Below are positions 1 through 7,700 of a stretch of DNA of 11,927 nucleotides, in pieces. Source of the DNA: an uncultured Bacteroides sp. (GTDB lineage: Bacteria > Bacteroidota > Bacteroidia > Bacteroidales > Bacteroidaceae). Under the pieces are notes generated by a model. That model had not been told where the DNA came from, searched no databases, and worked only from the letters and a program-made list of their open reading frames with translations. The position numbers were made by a program, and so were the translations under genes. The stretch lies in NCBI RefSeq assembly GCF_905207245.1, contig NZ_CAJLKP010000117.1:1-11927 (forward strand). Direction: 5' to 3'. Every line of letters begins with the position of its first letter. Position 1 is the stretch's first letter.

Positions 1-400
1 CCTCGTCCACGCCTTCCATCGGTTGTTTCACCATCTGGAGGATGTATTTCTCACGCTTTCCCTGCAAATCGGCAGCATTGATTTTTCCGGCCTTCAGCAG
101 TTGTTTAATCCAGGAGCTATTTTCTATAGAACCGATTATCAACATACGATTGCCAGCTACAGAGTGAATAATCTCCGGAGTAATACCTGTTACTTTACCC
201 GCATCTGTCTGCAAATTGGCCACAGCCCGTACTACTCCTTTGTCTTCTCGGGAGTCCACCAGTATTGGATACGCCTTTCCTTGCTGTATCCAGACAAATC
301 CATTACTCTCATTTGTCACAAAACGCTCTGCCGCCGACAAAGATTGAGATAGCAACAAACTCACTAAGCAATAGAAAATCCAACTAAATTTTGTTTTCAT
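1..400 (-). CDS. GH115 family alpha-glucuronidase-like glycosidase, N-terminal part (cut by window edge)
   Basis: The reverse strand is open from an ATG at 400-398 to the left edge, giving 133 residues with no stop. The protein begins with a signal peptide (MKTKFSW, then a hydrophobic core, likely cleaved near LSAA/ER at residues 23-25), so the product is exported. The following part matches the start of GH115 enzymes as I remember them: a short beta strand ending YPILVDS, the GVVRAVANLQTDAGKVTG helix (about residues 54-71), MLIIGSIE, an AGKI segment, then GKREKYILQMV and PMEGVDE. GH115 enzymes remove (4-O-methyl)glucuronic acid from glucuronoxylan side chains, usually in the periplasm or on the surface of plant-fibre-degrading Bacteroides. 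The catalytic region lies outside the window, so activity cannot be judged. The gene diverges from the M16 peptidase gene. The plus-strand open frame at 23-352 is its antisense shadow. Confidence 0.78.
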   Translation of the reverse strand, partial: MKTKFSWIFYCLVSLLLSQSLSAAERFVTNESNGFVWIQQGKAYPILVDSREDKGVVRAVANLQTDAGKVTGITPEIIHSVAGNRMLIIGSIENSSWIKQLLKAGKINAADLQGKREKYILQMVKQPMEGVDE

Positions 401-434
401 GGCATGATACCTTTTGATTAATTTCTGTTTTGTA

Positions 435-442
435 CAAAGATA
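435..442 (-). promoter_or_regulatory. -7 promoter element for the GH115 gene
   Basis: Read on the minus strand this is TATCTTTG, an exact match to the Bacteroidetes -7 consensus TAnnTTTG. It would start transcription near position 428, about 28 nt before the ATG at 400. No good -33 TTTG lies at 19-21 bp; the nearest GTTG is at 16 bp. The promoter may therefore be weak or activator-dependent, as is common for glycosidase genes. Confidence 0.5.
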
Positions 443-493
443 GGTTATTACGAAATATCAACCTATCCTCCATGTTTCCACTTACTATTGCCA

Positions 494-543
494 ATGTTAC
501 ACTTGGGATTTTCATGTTACATAAACTTTTATTCATGTAACAT
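494..543. promoter_or_regulatory. Three phased ATGTNACAT-like dyads, possible operator
   Basis: Between the divergent GH115 and M16 genes are ATGTTACAC (494-502), ATGTTACAT (514-522) and ATGTAACAT (535-543). The last two are perfect 4+4 dyads around one base and are reverse complements of each other. The spacing is 20 and 21 bp, about two helical turns, so all three would face the same side of DNA. The third overlaps AACATTTG (539-546), a one-mismatch -7 element that could drive the M16 gene. A dimeric regulator is an inference; no regulator gene is visible nearby. Confidence 0.4.
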
Positions 544-646
544 TTGCCCGACAAACAACCATTATTACAAAAAAACGCTCTTTTCTGTGATTTATTTCAT
601 CCTTTCCAGACAAATAGGACAATATACAATTTTAATCTTCATATAT

Positions 647-3463
647 ATGAAACATTTATTCCGTAGTTTATTGGTTATAGCATTCGTCATATGCTGTAAC
701 TTCCAACAGGCTCTTGCACAGCAAATGCCACCTATCCCCGTTGATCCTAATGTACGTATTGGAAAGTTGGATAACGGTTTGACTTATTACATCCGCAAAA
801 ACAGTCTCCCTGCCAACCGGGCCGACTTTTATATCGCCCAGAAAGTAGGTTCCATACAGGAAGAAGAAAACCAGCGCGGCCTCGCCCACTTCCTCGAACA
901 TATGTGCTTCAACGGAACCACCCACTTTCCGGGAGATGCCCTGAAGCAATATCTGGAACGCATCGGAGTTAAGTTTGGCGAAAACCTGAACGCTTACACC
1001 TCAGTAGATGAAACCGTTTACAACATTTCCAATGTTCCCGTCAACACTCCGGGCGCCATCGACTCTTGTTTATTGATTCTGCACGACTGGAGCAACGACC
1101 TGACTCTGGACCCGAAAGAGATTGATAAAGAACGCGGCGTGATTAACGAGGAATGGCGTACACGCATGAGTGCAGTGCAACGTTTCCAGGAAAAGTTGCT
1201 TCCTGCCATGTTTGCCGGCACCAAGTACGCCACCTGTTTCCCCATCGGAACCATGGATGTAGTGATGAACTTCAAGCCACAGACACTGAGAGACTATTAT
1301 GAAAAATGGTATCGTCCCGACTTGCAAGGCATTATTGTGGTAGGAGATATAGATGTAGATGCCATCGAAGCGCAGATTAAGAAACTATTCGCCGATGTTC
1401 CGGCACAACCCAATGCTGCCAAACGTGAATATTATCCGGTAAATGACAATAAAGAACCGATTGTGCTGATTGCCCGGGATAAAGAGCAACCTCATATCCA
1501 GGCCATCATCTTTAACAAACATGAGGCCACTCCCGACTCAGAGAAAGGCAATATGGATTATCTGATACAGGATTATGCCATCGACCTCATCAATAACATG
1601 CTGAATGCCCGACTGAACGAGTTGCTCCAAGCCGCCAACCCTCCGTATATCTACGCAGGAACCTATGATGGAGATTTCTTCGTTGCAAAAACCAAACAAG
1701 CCTTCACCGGCATCGTTGTTTGCAAAGAAGATGCAGTGGAAACCGGCATCGCCACTCTGGTCCGTGAAATGGAGCGTGCACGCCAATTCGGCTTCACCGA
1801 AAGCGAATACCAACGTGCCCGTGCCGAATATCTGCGCAACATGGAATCCGCCTACAACGAACGTGATACACGTAAAAACGAGGAATATATTGATGAATAT
1901 GTACGCCACTTCCTCGACAACGAACCCATACCGGGTATTGAAAACGAGTATGCCATCATCAACCAGATAGCTCCCGCCATCCCCGTACAAGCTCTGAACC
2001 AGATGATGCCGATGTTGATAACAGATACCAACCAGGTAGTCGCCGTCTTCGGTCCCGAAAAAGAGAATCTGAAAATGCCGACAGAAGAAGCTATCAAGAA
2101 GATTCTGCAAGACGTAAAAGCCGAAAAACTGACTCCGTATGTAGACAAAGTATCAGACGAACCTCTGATGAAAGAAGCTCCGAAAGGTGGAAAGATTATT
2201 TCCGAACAAAAAGATGATGTATTCGGCACTACCATGCTGACGTTGTCCAACGGAGTAAAAGTTATCATCAAGAAAACTGACTTCAAGGCTGACGAAATTA
2301 CCATGAAAGGTGTAAGTCTGGGCGGAAGTTCACTGTTCCCCAACTCTGAAATCATCAACATCAACGGTCTGGATGCCGTTTCAACAGGCGGTTTAGGCAA
2401 TTTCAGCGCTGTAGACCTTGAAAAGGTATTGGCAGGCAAAAGGGCTTCCGTAAGTTACGGTATCGGTGATAAGACCGAAACAGTCAGCGGCTACTGTTCT
2501 CCGAAGGACTTTGAAACGATGATGCAACTCACCTATCTGACATTTACTGCACCGCGCCGGGACGATGATGCGTTCGCATCCTATAAGAACCGCAACAAAG
2601 CAGCATTGTTGAATCAGGAAATGAATCCGAACACAGCCTTCGGAGACAGCATCACCTACGCCCTGCAAATGGGACATCCACGTACCGTCCGTATCAAATC
2701 CGATATGATTGACAAGATGGATTATGACAAAATCCTGGCAATGTACCAGGACCGCTTCAAGGATGCCAGCGACTTCACCTTCATCTTCGTAGGCAATGTA
2801 GACATTGAAGAAATGAAACCGCTCATTGCCGAATACCTCGGAGCGTTGCCTGCCATCAACCGTAAGGAGACATTCAAAGATAACAAGATTGAATACCGTA
2901 AAGGTGTATATAAGAATGAGTTCATCCGGGAACAGGAAACAGCCAAGGCCTCTAACTTTGTCAGTTTCATCGGTACGTGCAAGTATGATTTAAAGAATTC
3001 CATTCTGCAGGACATGACTTGCCAGATTATGGATTTGGTGTACACCGAGAAAGTACGCGAAGACGAAGGTGGAACTTATGGTGTATATGTGGGTGGCAAT
3101 CTCTCCAAATATCCAAAGGAAATAGCCGGAATACAAATTGTTTTCGATACAGCACCTTCTAAGAGAGAGAAGCTGATGAAAATCATCTTTGCTGAAATAG
3201 ATCATATATCCAAAGAGGGGCCGTCTGAAGCCAATCTTAATAAGGTGAAAGAATTCATGCTGAAGAAACATATTGAAGACCTGAAAGAAAACAGCTACTG
3301 GATGGGAAGCATTGACGAATATCTGTTTACCGGAATGAATCCGATAAAAGACTACGAACAAATCGTCAATAGCATCACTGCTAAAGATATTCAGAAGTTT
3401 GCCGATGACTTGTTCAAACAGAAAAATGAAGTAGAAGTTTCAATGATTAGTCCGGATAAATAA
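647..3463 (+). CDS. Secreted M16 (pitrilysin/PqqL-type) zinc metallopeptidase
   Basis: This is a 938-residue exported peptidase. The signal peptide is MKHLFRSLLVIAF..., probably cleaved after QALA (residue 24). The inverted zinc motif HFLEH sits at residues 81-85, with the distal Glu at 162 in ERGVINEEW, which is the usual distance of about 76 residues. Together these define an active M16 metallopeptidase. An M16_C-type domain follows (about 213-390, DYYEKWYRPDLQ...VVGDID). A second M16-like half starts near 530 (LSNGVKVIIKK) and lacks HxxEH, so it is the non-catalytic clamp half. The length and two-half layout resemble E. coli PqqL (about 930 aa). The expected role is degrading peptides in the periplasm; the substrate is unknown. 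The frame is open upstream to an ATG at 488, but that 53-residue extension would bury the signal peptide inside the protein, so 647 is the preferred start. A strong terminator follows 16 bases after the stop. Confidence 0.93.
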   Translation: MKHLFRSLLVIAFVICCNFQQALAQQMPPIPVDPNVRIGKLDNGLTYYIRKNSLPANRADFYIAQKVGSIQEEENQRGLAHFLEHMCFNGTTHFPGDALKQYLERIGVKFGENLNAYTSVDETVYNISNVPVNTPGAIDSCLLILHDWSNDLTLDPKEIDKERGVINEEWRTRMSAVQRFQEKLLPAMFAGTKYATCFPIGTMDVVMNFKPQTLRDYYEKWYRPDLQGIIVVGDIDVDAIEAQIKKLFADVPAQPNAAKREYYPVNDNKEPIVLIARDKEQPHIQAIIFNKHEATPDSEKGNMDYLIQDYAIDLINNMLNARLNELLQAANPPYIYAGTYDGDFFVAKTKQAFTGIVVCKEDAVETGIATLVREMERARQFGFTESEYQRARAEYLRNMESAYNERDTRKNEEYIDEYVRHFLDNEPIPGIENEYAIINQIAPAIPVQALNQMMPMLITDTNQVVAVFGPEKENLKMPTEEAIKKILQDVKAEKLTPYVDKVSDEPLMKEAPKGGKIISEQKDDVFGTTMLTLSNGVKVIIKKTDFKADEITMKGVSLGGSSLFPNSEIININGLDAVSTGGLGNFSAVDLEKVLAGKRASVSYGIGDKTETVSGYCSPKDFETMMQLTYLTFTAPRRDDDAFASYKNRNKAALLNQEMNPNTAFGDSITYALQMGHPRTVRIKSDMIDKMDYDKILAMYQDRFKDASDFTFIFVGNVDIEEMKPLIAEYLGALPAINRKETFKDNKIEYRKGVYKNEFIREQETAKASNFVSFIGTCKYDLKNSILQDMTCQIMDLVYTEKVREDEGGTYGVYVGGNLSKYPKEIAGIQIVFDTAPSKREKLMKIIFAEIDHISKEGPSEANLNKVKEFMLKKHIEDLKENSYWMGSIDEYLFTGMNPIKDYEQIVNSITAKDIQKFADDLFKQKNEVEVSMISPDK

Positions 3464-3479
3464 CAATAATATATAGTAG

Positions 3480-3535
3480 TAATAAAGAAAGGCTGCACCG
3501 TGCTTCATGAAGCATGGTGCAGCCTTTCTTTATTA
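3480..3535. terminator. Long bidirectional intrinsic terminator after the M16 gene
   Basis: The two 28-base arms (3480-3507 and 3508-3535) are reverse complements apart from one G/T position (3500 against 3515), which is a wobble pair in RNA. The core is GGCTGCACC...GGTGCAGCC flanked by AAAGAAA and TTTCTTT. The T-rich downstream arm gives a U-rich 3' side in either direction, so it can stop transcription from both sides. It ends the M16 transcription unit. Confidence 0.85.
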
Positions 3536-3555
3536 GTTGACGAGGGGACAAGTTG

Positions 3556-3602
3556 ACAAGGGAACAAGGTTCCATGCGGCATGGAAGCATTGTGCCCCTT
3601 GT
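3556..3602. repeat. Imperfect composite inverted repeat
   Basis: Three nested arms can pair: ACAAGGG (3556-3562) with CCCTTGT (3596-3602), ACAA (3564-3567) with TTGT (3590-3593), and TTCCATG (3570-3576) with CATGGAA (3580-3586) around a CGG loop. The left side also holds three CAAG-containing direct repeats. It lies just behind the M16 terminator and could be a secondary terminator or the remains of an intergenic repeat element. No open frame or promoter is associated with it. Confidence 0.45.
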
Positions 3603-3645
3603 TTCCTTTCGTGGAAATTCTATTTTCCCCAAATGGCAACTTCAT

Positions 3646-3755
3646 TTACATGCCGAGGTAAAAGCCGTTACATACCGAGGTAAAGACCGTTACATGCCGA
3701 GGTAAAGGTCGTTACATACGGCGGTAAATGCTTTTACATCGTGAGGTAAATAGTC
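3646..3755. repeat. Five tandem copies of a 22-bp intergenic repeat
   Basis: Units start at 3646, 3668, 3690, 3712 and 3734, each exactly 22 bases, with a partial remnant GGTAAATGC just after (3756-3764). The consensus is TTACATrCCGAGGTAAAgnC plus one or two variable bases. Units 1-3 are nearly identical; units 4-5 have diverged. Every unit begins TTAC and has GTAA at positions 13-16, so each is itself a small dyad. There are no spacers, so this is not a CRISPR array. No convincing coding frame runs through it. The function is unknown. Confidence 0.85.
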
Positions 3756-3943
3756 GGTAAATGCTATCTATTAATAATCAGCGCATTATCTAAATGCATC
3801 GACAAACACTAATTCGTTTTAGAGCGGGTTATAAATTATCAGATTCCAAATCCTGATACCCAGACAAACAGATTGTAATCTGGCTGAACAAGTTTAACGA
3901 TATATTTGAAATAAGTCTCTGACATAATTACAAAACAATATTA

Positions 3944-3974
3944 TTTGGATTATAAATATTTATTGCTACTTTTG
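3944..3974 (+). promoter_or_regulatory. Consensus Bacteroidetes promoter for the structured RNA
   Basis: TTTG (3944-3947), a 19-bp spacer and TACTTTTG (3967-3974) match the -33 TTTG / -7 TAnnTTTG consensus exactly, with the expected spacing. Transcription would start near 3980. A second exact -7 match, TAATTTTG at 4011-4018, lies downstream with only TATG at 18 bp for its -33. It could give a shorter transcript starting near 4024. Confidence 0.75.
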
Positions 3975-3979
3975 TAGCA

Positions 3980-4224
3980 GCTTACTTCTATGCGTAGAAA
4001 GTGGCTTTAATAATTTTGATTTGAGAACGGTTATTTATTGCATTCCCCTATAAATTCCGCTAAAGTTTACAACGGATGACAATAAGTGACGGGTCTCACG
4101 CACATTTGTATATATACCTTGTTATATACCCAGATGGAGCGTGGGGCTATCACTTGTGTCGTTGTAAGGTCCTAGCGGAACCTTTAGGGGACATGAGTAG
4201 ATAGTTTCCCACGCTCTTCTTTTT
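3980..4224 (+). ncRNA. Structured RNA: 6S-like (Bacteroidales-1 type) ncRNA or attenuator leader
   Basis: Downstream of a consensus promoter the RNA can form a small 5' hairpin (about 3978-4009). It is followed by a rod-like hairpin spanning 4045-4190. Pairs seen: CCCCTA (4045-4050) with TAGGGG (4185-4190); TTCCGCTA (4055-4062) with TAGCGGAA (4173-4180); TTACAACG (4067-4074) with CGTTGTAA (4160-4167); AAGTGA (4084-4089) with TCACTT (4150-4155); CTCACGC (4095-4101) with GCGTGGG (4139-4145, one G-U); and GTATATA/TATATAC at the tip. Internal loops interrupt the rod. A T-rich run (4217-4224) closes the unit. The shape, the length of about 200-245 nt and the promoter-to-terminator layout recall 6S-type RNAs, and Weinberg and colleagues' Bacteroidales-1 motif has been proposed to be the Bacteroidales 6S RNA. 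I cannot match the sequence to that family from memory. A cis-acting leader for the 4271 gene is the alternative. Confidence 0.62.
4137..4224 (+). terminator. Intrinsic terminator that competes with the long hairpin
   Basis: GAGCGTGGG (4137-4145) is perfectly complementary to CCCACGCTC (4208-4216), and CTATC (4147-4151) extends the stem with GATAG (4200-4204). A U-rich run TTCTTTTT follows directly (4217-4224). The enclosed segment holds its own small hairpin, AAGGTCC with GGAACCTT (4166-4184). The left arm of this terminator is the same segment that pairs with 4095-4101 and 4084-4089 in the long hairpin, so the two folds exclude each other. Confidence 0.6.
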
Positions 4225-4231
4225 ATAAACC

Positions 4232-4255
4232 ACGCATCACAGGGAAATGATGCGG
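4232..4255 (+). promoter_or_regulatory. Small hairpin just before the 4271 start codon
   Basis: CGCATCA and TGATGCG form a 7-bp stem around an 8-base loop between the RNA terminator and the ATG at 4271. No U-run follows, so it is not a terminator by itself. It could affect translation start or be a decayed element. No Shine-Dalgarno sequence is present, which is usual in Bacteroides. Confidence 0.35.
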
Positions 4256-4270
4256 CAACCAAAATAAACC

Positions 4271-4606
4271 ATGTACGAGGACTTCAAAGAGTGTGTCATC
4301 CGGTTAATGCAACATCCCATCATGAGCAAACCTGTTTCTTTTTTGAGCGATTCCGAATGCCTACAAGCCTATGATCTTATAAAACAATTAATAGATCTAT
4401 CTGTAAATGAAGAGTATACCCAACTGGATTACATCCAGATGGCACGCCTCAAATACCATCTCGGAGAATTGGCCTATCAATTAAATACCGACAACGAAAA
4501 TATAATCTTGCACTACAAGGCCCTTCCCCACCTGTTAGAAAAAGGCGGGTTCGACCTCAGCCTCCGCAAATGGGCAGAACTGGTCAGTCTGAGAACAAAA
4601 GAATAA
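4271..4606 (+). CDS. Small protein of unknown function (111 aa)
   Basis: I do not recognise this protein. The 111 residues look soluble and mostly alpha-helical, with no signal peptide, membrane segment or cysteine pair (two isolated Cys). The composition is ordinary for a cytosolic protein: MYEDFKECV at the start, an acidic centre (NEEYTQLDYIQMARLKYHLGEL in two parts), and a C-terminal helix DLSLRKWAELV. The start at 4271 is the first ATG of the frame and leaves 46 nt after the RNA terminator. I see no TAnnTTTG promoter between that terminator and the ATG, so expression may need read-through of the structured RNA. The large AlbA_2 gene starts 148 bases downstream on the same strand. Its translated length and amino-acid make-up favour a real gene, but a conserved homologue would be needed to be sure. 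Confidence 0.68.
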   Translation: MYEDFKECVIRLMQHPIMSKPVSFLSDSECLQAYDLIKQLIDLSVNEEYTQLDYIQMARLKYHLGELAYQLNTDNENIILHYKALPHLLEKGGFDLSLRKWAELVSLRTKE

Positions 4607-4668
4607 AAAACAGTTTAAAGAGTTGTCTGTATTTTTACTCCTGAATATTTTTACATGTTTTTACGGAT

Positions 4669-4676
4669 AACCTTTG
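4669..4676 (+). promoter_or_regulatory. Possible -7 element for the AlbA_2 gene
   Basis: AACCTTTG differs from TAnnTTTG at one base. A T-rich TATTTTT (4646-4652) lies where the -33 element should be. This would start transcription near 4682 and give a 5' leader of about 73 nt. Read-through from the 4271 gene is equally possible, as no clear terminator separates them. Confidence 0.3.
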
Positions 4677-4754
4677 CAGTTCAATAAAAAATACATAAAT
4701 TGCCGCATTAAAAAAACACGAAGGCTATATTGCCCGAAGATAAAAAATAAAACT

Positions 4755-7700
4755 ATGCAGTATGAGAAGGATGTGATTTATTCCCTGAAAGTAACCGGGA
4801 CTATGATAACAAATGATTGTCATTATTATCTGATAGAAAATGAAGGAATCAAGTACAAGGTGAAAATGCTAAAATTCCAGCATAAGCTACCGGTTCCCGA
4901 TGAAGTGAAATGTATCGTTTATGGTTATGATGCCGACGACACTCCTCTCTTTGCACAACACAAAGGTGAAATATCACGCAAACTTTATACAGTGGGCAGC
5001 ACTTATCCTTTTGTTGTGCAACAAAAGCCAGGTTATCAATCCGGACACCGCAATATCTATTATGGATATGACATGAATGGCATACGCGCCTCTATCCAAG
5101 TGGGATTAGGGAAAGAACTGACCATCGGAAGAAATGTCCGCTGCACAGTCAAGCATATCAATCCGGATGGCATTCTGGTCGTCGTCCCCGTCAGCCAGGA
5201 AATGAACTATGAAACCAACTTTATCACTTTTGAGCAACTGATACACAACATCCATACCGAGCAACTACCAAGCTGCATCCAACTGGAAACACTACGCAAC
5301 AACCCGACCGGAGACCTGAAAGTGCAACAGGTATTGAAACAATATGACAACCACGAAGGAGAATGGCTACTGTCATTCCAGAGCGTACTGCTTGCCAGAA
5401 GAGATGAAAAAATCGAGAATAAAGACTGGGAAGGAGTTTGCGAATTAATACACTACCAACTTCTTATCGCCGAATGGGTGCTTGAAGACTCCCTGTTCCT
5501 TACATTCTATTCGCCGTCCGTAGTCCAGTCCCTGCGCGAAAAGGGAGAACGGGAAATAGTTGTCTGCGAAGCAATACTAAAAGCCATAGAGCTTATCCGG
5601 AACAACACCGTGGACGATTTTCTGAAACATATCTTTACTAAAATACGCACCTCGGGGTATTTATCCGACCGAAACAGGAAAACCGAGCTACTGACTGCTT
5701 TGTTCCGGCTGGACGACACGTTGGCTGATAAAAACATGTTCACCCTGACGGAATTCTGCCAATACATAGCCTGCACCACTTCAACTACAGAAACGTCCTC
5801 CCTGACATCCGTAATAGAACTTATCAGGAAGATGATAGAAAGAAACAGGGCGGTGCATGATGTTTCTCCCACTAAAATCATGCAGTTACTGGCTGTCTAC
5901 CTGCTGCTTTGCTACAATCGCGAAGTACATACGGCAGTCTATCGCATCATGCTTTATCGCTATGCATCTTTGGCAAGCCCTTCCTCCGCCGGGATTCTGA
6001 CGGATAAGGCATTTGATGTATTGACACGGGCAAATCAATTTTATCGCCCGGAGTTTGGCTGGGAAGATGTCGTTCACTTCAAGCCTGAACCATTCATTGC
6101 AAAGTTGCGCTCATTCATGACGGATGCGTCTGATGATAAAGACAAGCTGATAGCCCAGCATATCACACAAGGAGGGCGGATACTTTTACGTGATGGAAAG
6201 TTTGGGCTATATGCCGGTTGCAATCCGGGCGCATTGCTACCCGAACACCAGAAGGTGACGGAAATGGTGTCCGTATTCGACGACAGAATCAGTATATATG
6301 CAAAGAAAGACATCAAACCCAAAGCAAGTGAAGCGCAAAATATTTTTGCACTGAAGAATCTCTGGGGAGAACTGTCAGGACAACTATCCGGACACGTAAC
6401 GGCTTCTGCGAAAAAGATACCGGAAAAGGTAATTCCTACGGAGGGAATGCGTGTAAGGATCACGCTGAAAGCATTCAATCCACGTTTTCCACTGATGATG
6501 TTTGCAGAAGTAACAGAACCGGGATACGAAGGAACCGGTGCGCTACTGGCCAATGAAGTAACCCGTAGCCATCTCCACAGCATGGACGGCATTTTTTATG
6601 AAGGAGATACCTTTGAAGCCACTGTATCGAAAGTAGGACAGAATGGTCGTCTGACGTTCAGCATCCTCCGGGAGTTGTTCGAATTTGTAACGGGAACAAT
6701 CAAATACGGTCATCGCGTATATGCCAGGCTGATACGAATCTCCAAAGGAACCGGCATCTGGGTATGTGAGGAAGGGTATACGCTGTTCACACCGGGTGCG
6801 ACACCTTATTCCGAAACAGGCACGGTAGCCCTGTTGGAAGTGAGGGGCATCAATGATGCAGGATATATCAATGCCACCTGTATAGAAAAATCAGATAAAG
6901 ATATAGAAGAAACTGAGGCTCTGGCTAAATTAGTCAGCGAATATATTGATTTCTGTTCCCCTCAGGATGAAAAGGCCGAAGAGGAAGAGGGCAATTTCGG
7001 ACCGGTGTTCACAGACGAAGATGCAATGTTGACCGGAGAGCAGTTATCACTTCCCCTGATGTGCGAATTACCCTGGCTACTGGCAGTGACGGCATCCGCC
7101 GAAAAATCACTGGTGAAGCGTTACAATCTGCTGGGAACAGCTCACCTGCTGGCAGGAATGCTCAATGACTCGACCTTGAGAGAGTATCTGGCACTGCAAA
7201 TGAATTATGAGGAAAACATCTACAGTTTTGCCACCCACAACGGACAGGCACGGTGGACGCACTTTTCGCGTATAGATGACGCCGCTGTTTCACGCTATCC
7301 CTCACTCCGGCCCAAAAAAGAAATGCTACAAATTCTCAGTTTGTTCTACACCCACAACTTCGATCCGGAGCTTGCAGTAGGCATAGCCACCACCAAAAAT
7401 GAAAATAAGGAACGTATAGTCCGGTTGGTACTGGCCCATACCCTTCTACTCAACTCCCTGCCGGAAAAGACATTAATCCCTTTGCGCAACGAACTCCTGC
7501 AACGCATCGGCGCCGGAGAATTTGCATTGCCCGATGAACCGGCAGCGAATTTTTCATCTGCGGCAGAACACGAAGACCTCCCCCACATGGGAAGGGAGAG
7601 TGATAAAGTAGAATTTAAATCATCCGTGGTATACCCCGCAGGACGCTCTGTGCCCGACATGAAACGGCAGTCGGAAATCATACTGCGCACCATTGCAGGA

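Noticed and set aside
23..352. Plus-strand open frame of 109 codons
   Set aside because: It is antisense to the GH115 coding sequence, which has a signal peptide and family motifs.
488..646. In-frame upstream extension of the M16 gene to an ATG at 488
   Set aside because: It would place 53 residues before a clear signal peptide and covers the intergenic dyads; the ATG at 647 gives a normal exported protein.
1538..2439. Long minus-strand open frames inside the M16 gene
   Set aside because: They overlap a full-length, well-supported peptidase and show no recognisable protein features.
3646..3755. CRISPR array
   Set aside because: The 22-bp units are directly adjacent with no unique spacers, and no cas genes are present.
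3901..3908. TATATTTG as a further promoter for the structured RNA
   Set aside because: It is an exact -7 match, but no TTTG/TTG lies at 19-21 bp and a complete promoter exists just downstream.
4045..4190. Retron msr-msd RNA
   Set aside because: The long hairpin resembles an msd, but no reverse transcriptase gene is in the window and no flanking a1/a2 repeats were found.
3980..4224. RNase P RNA, tmRNA or SRP RNA
   Set aside because: The conserved cores of these RNAs were not seen, and the length or shape does not fit.
4674..4754. TTG start extending the AlbA_2 protein by 27 residues
   Set aside because: The TTG overlaps a -7-like element, the extension is only lysine-rich filler, and a proper ATG exists at 4755.
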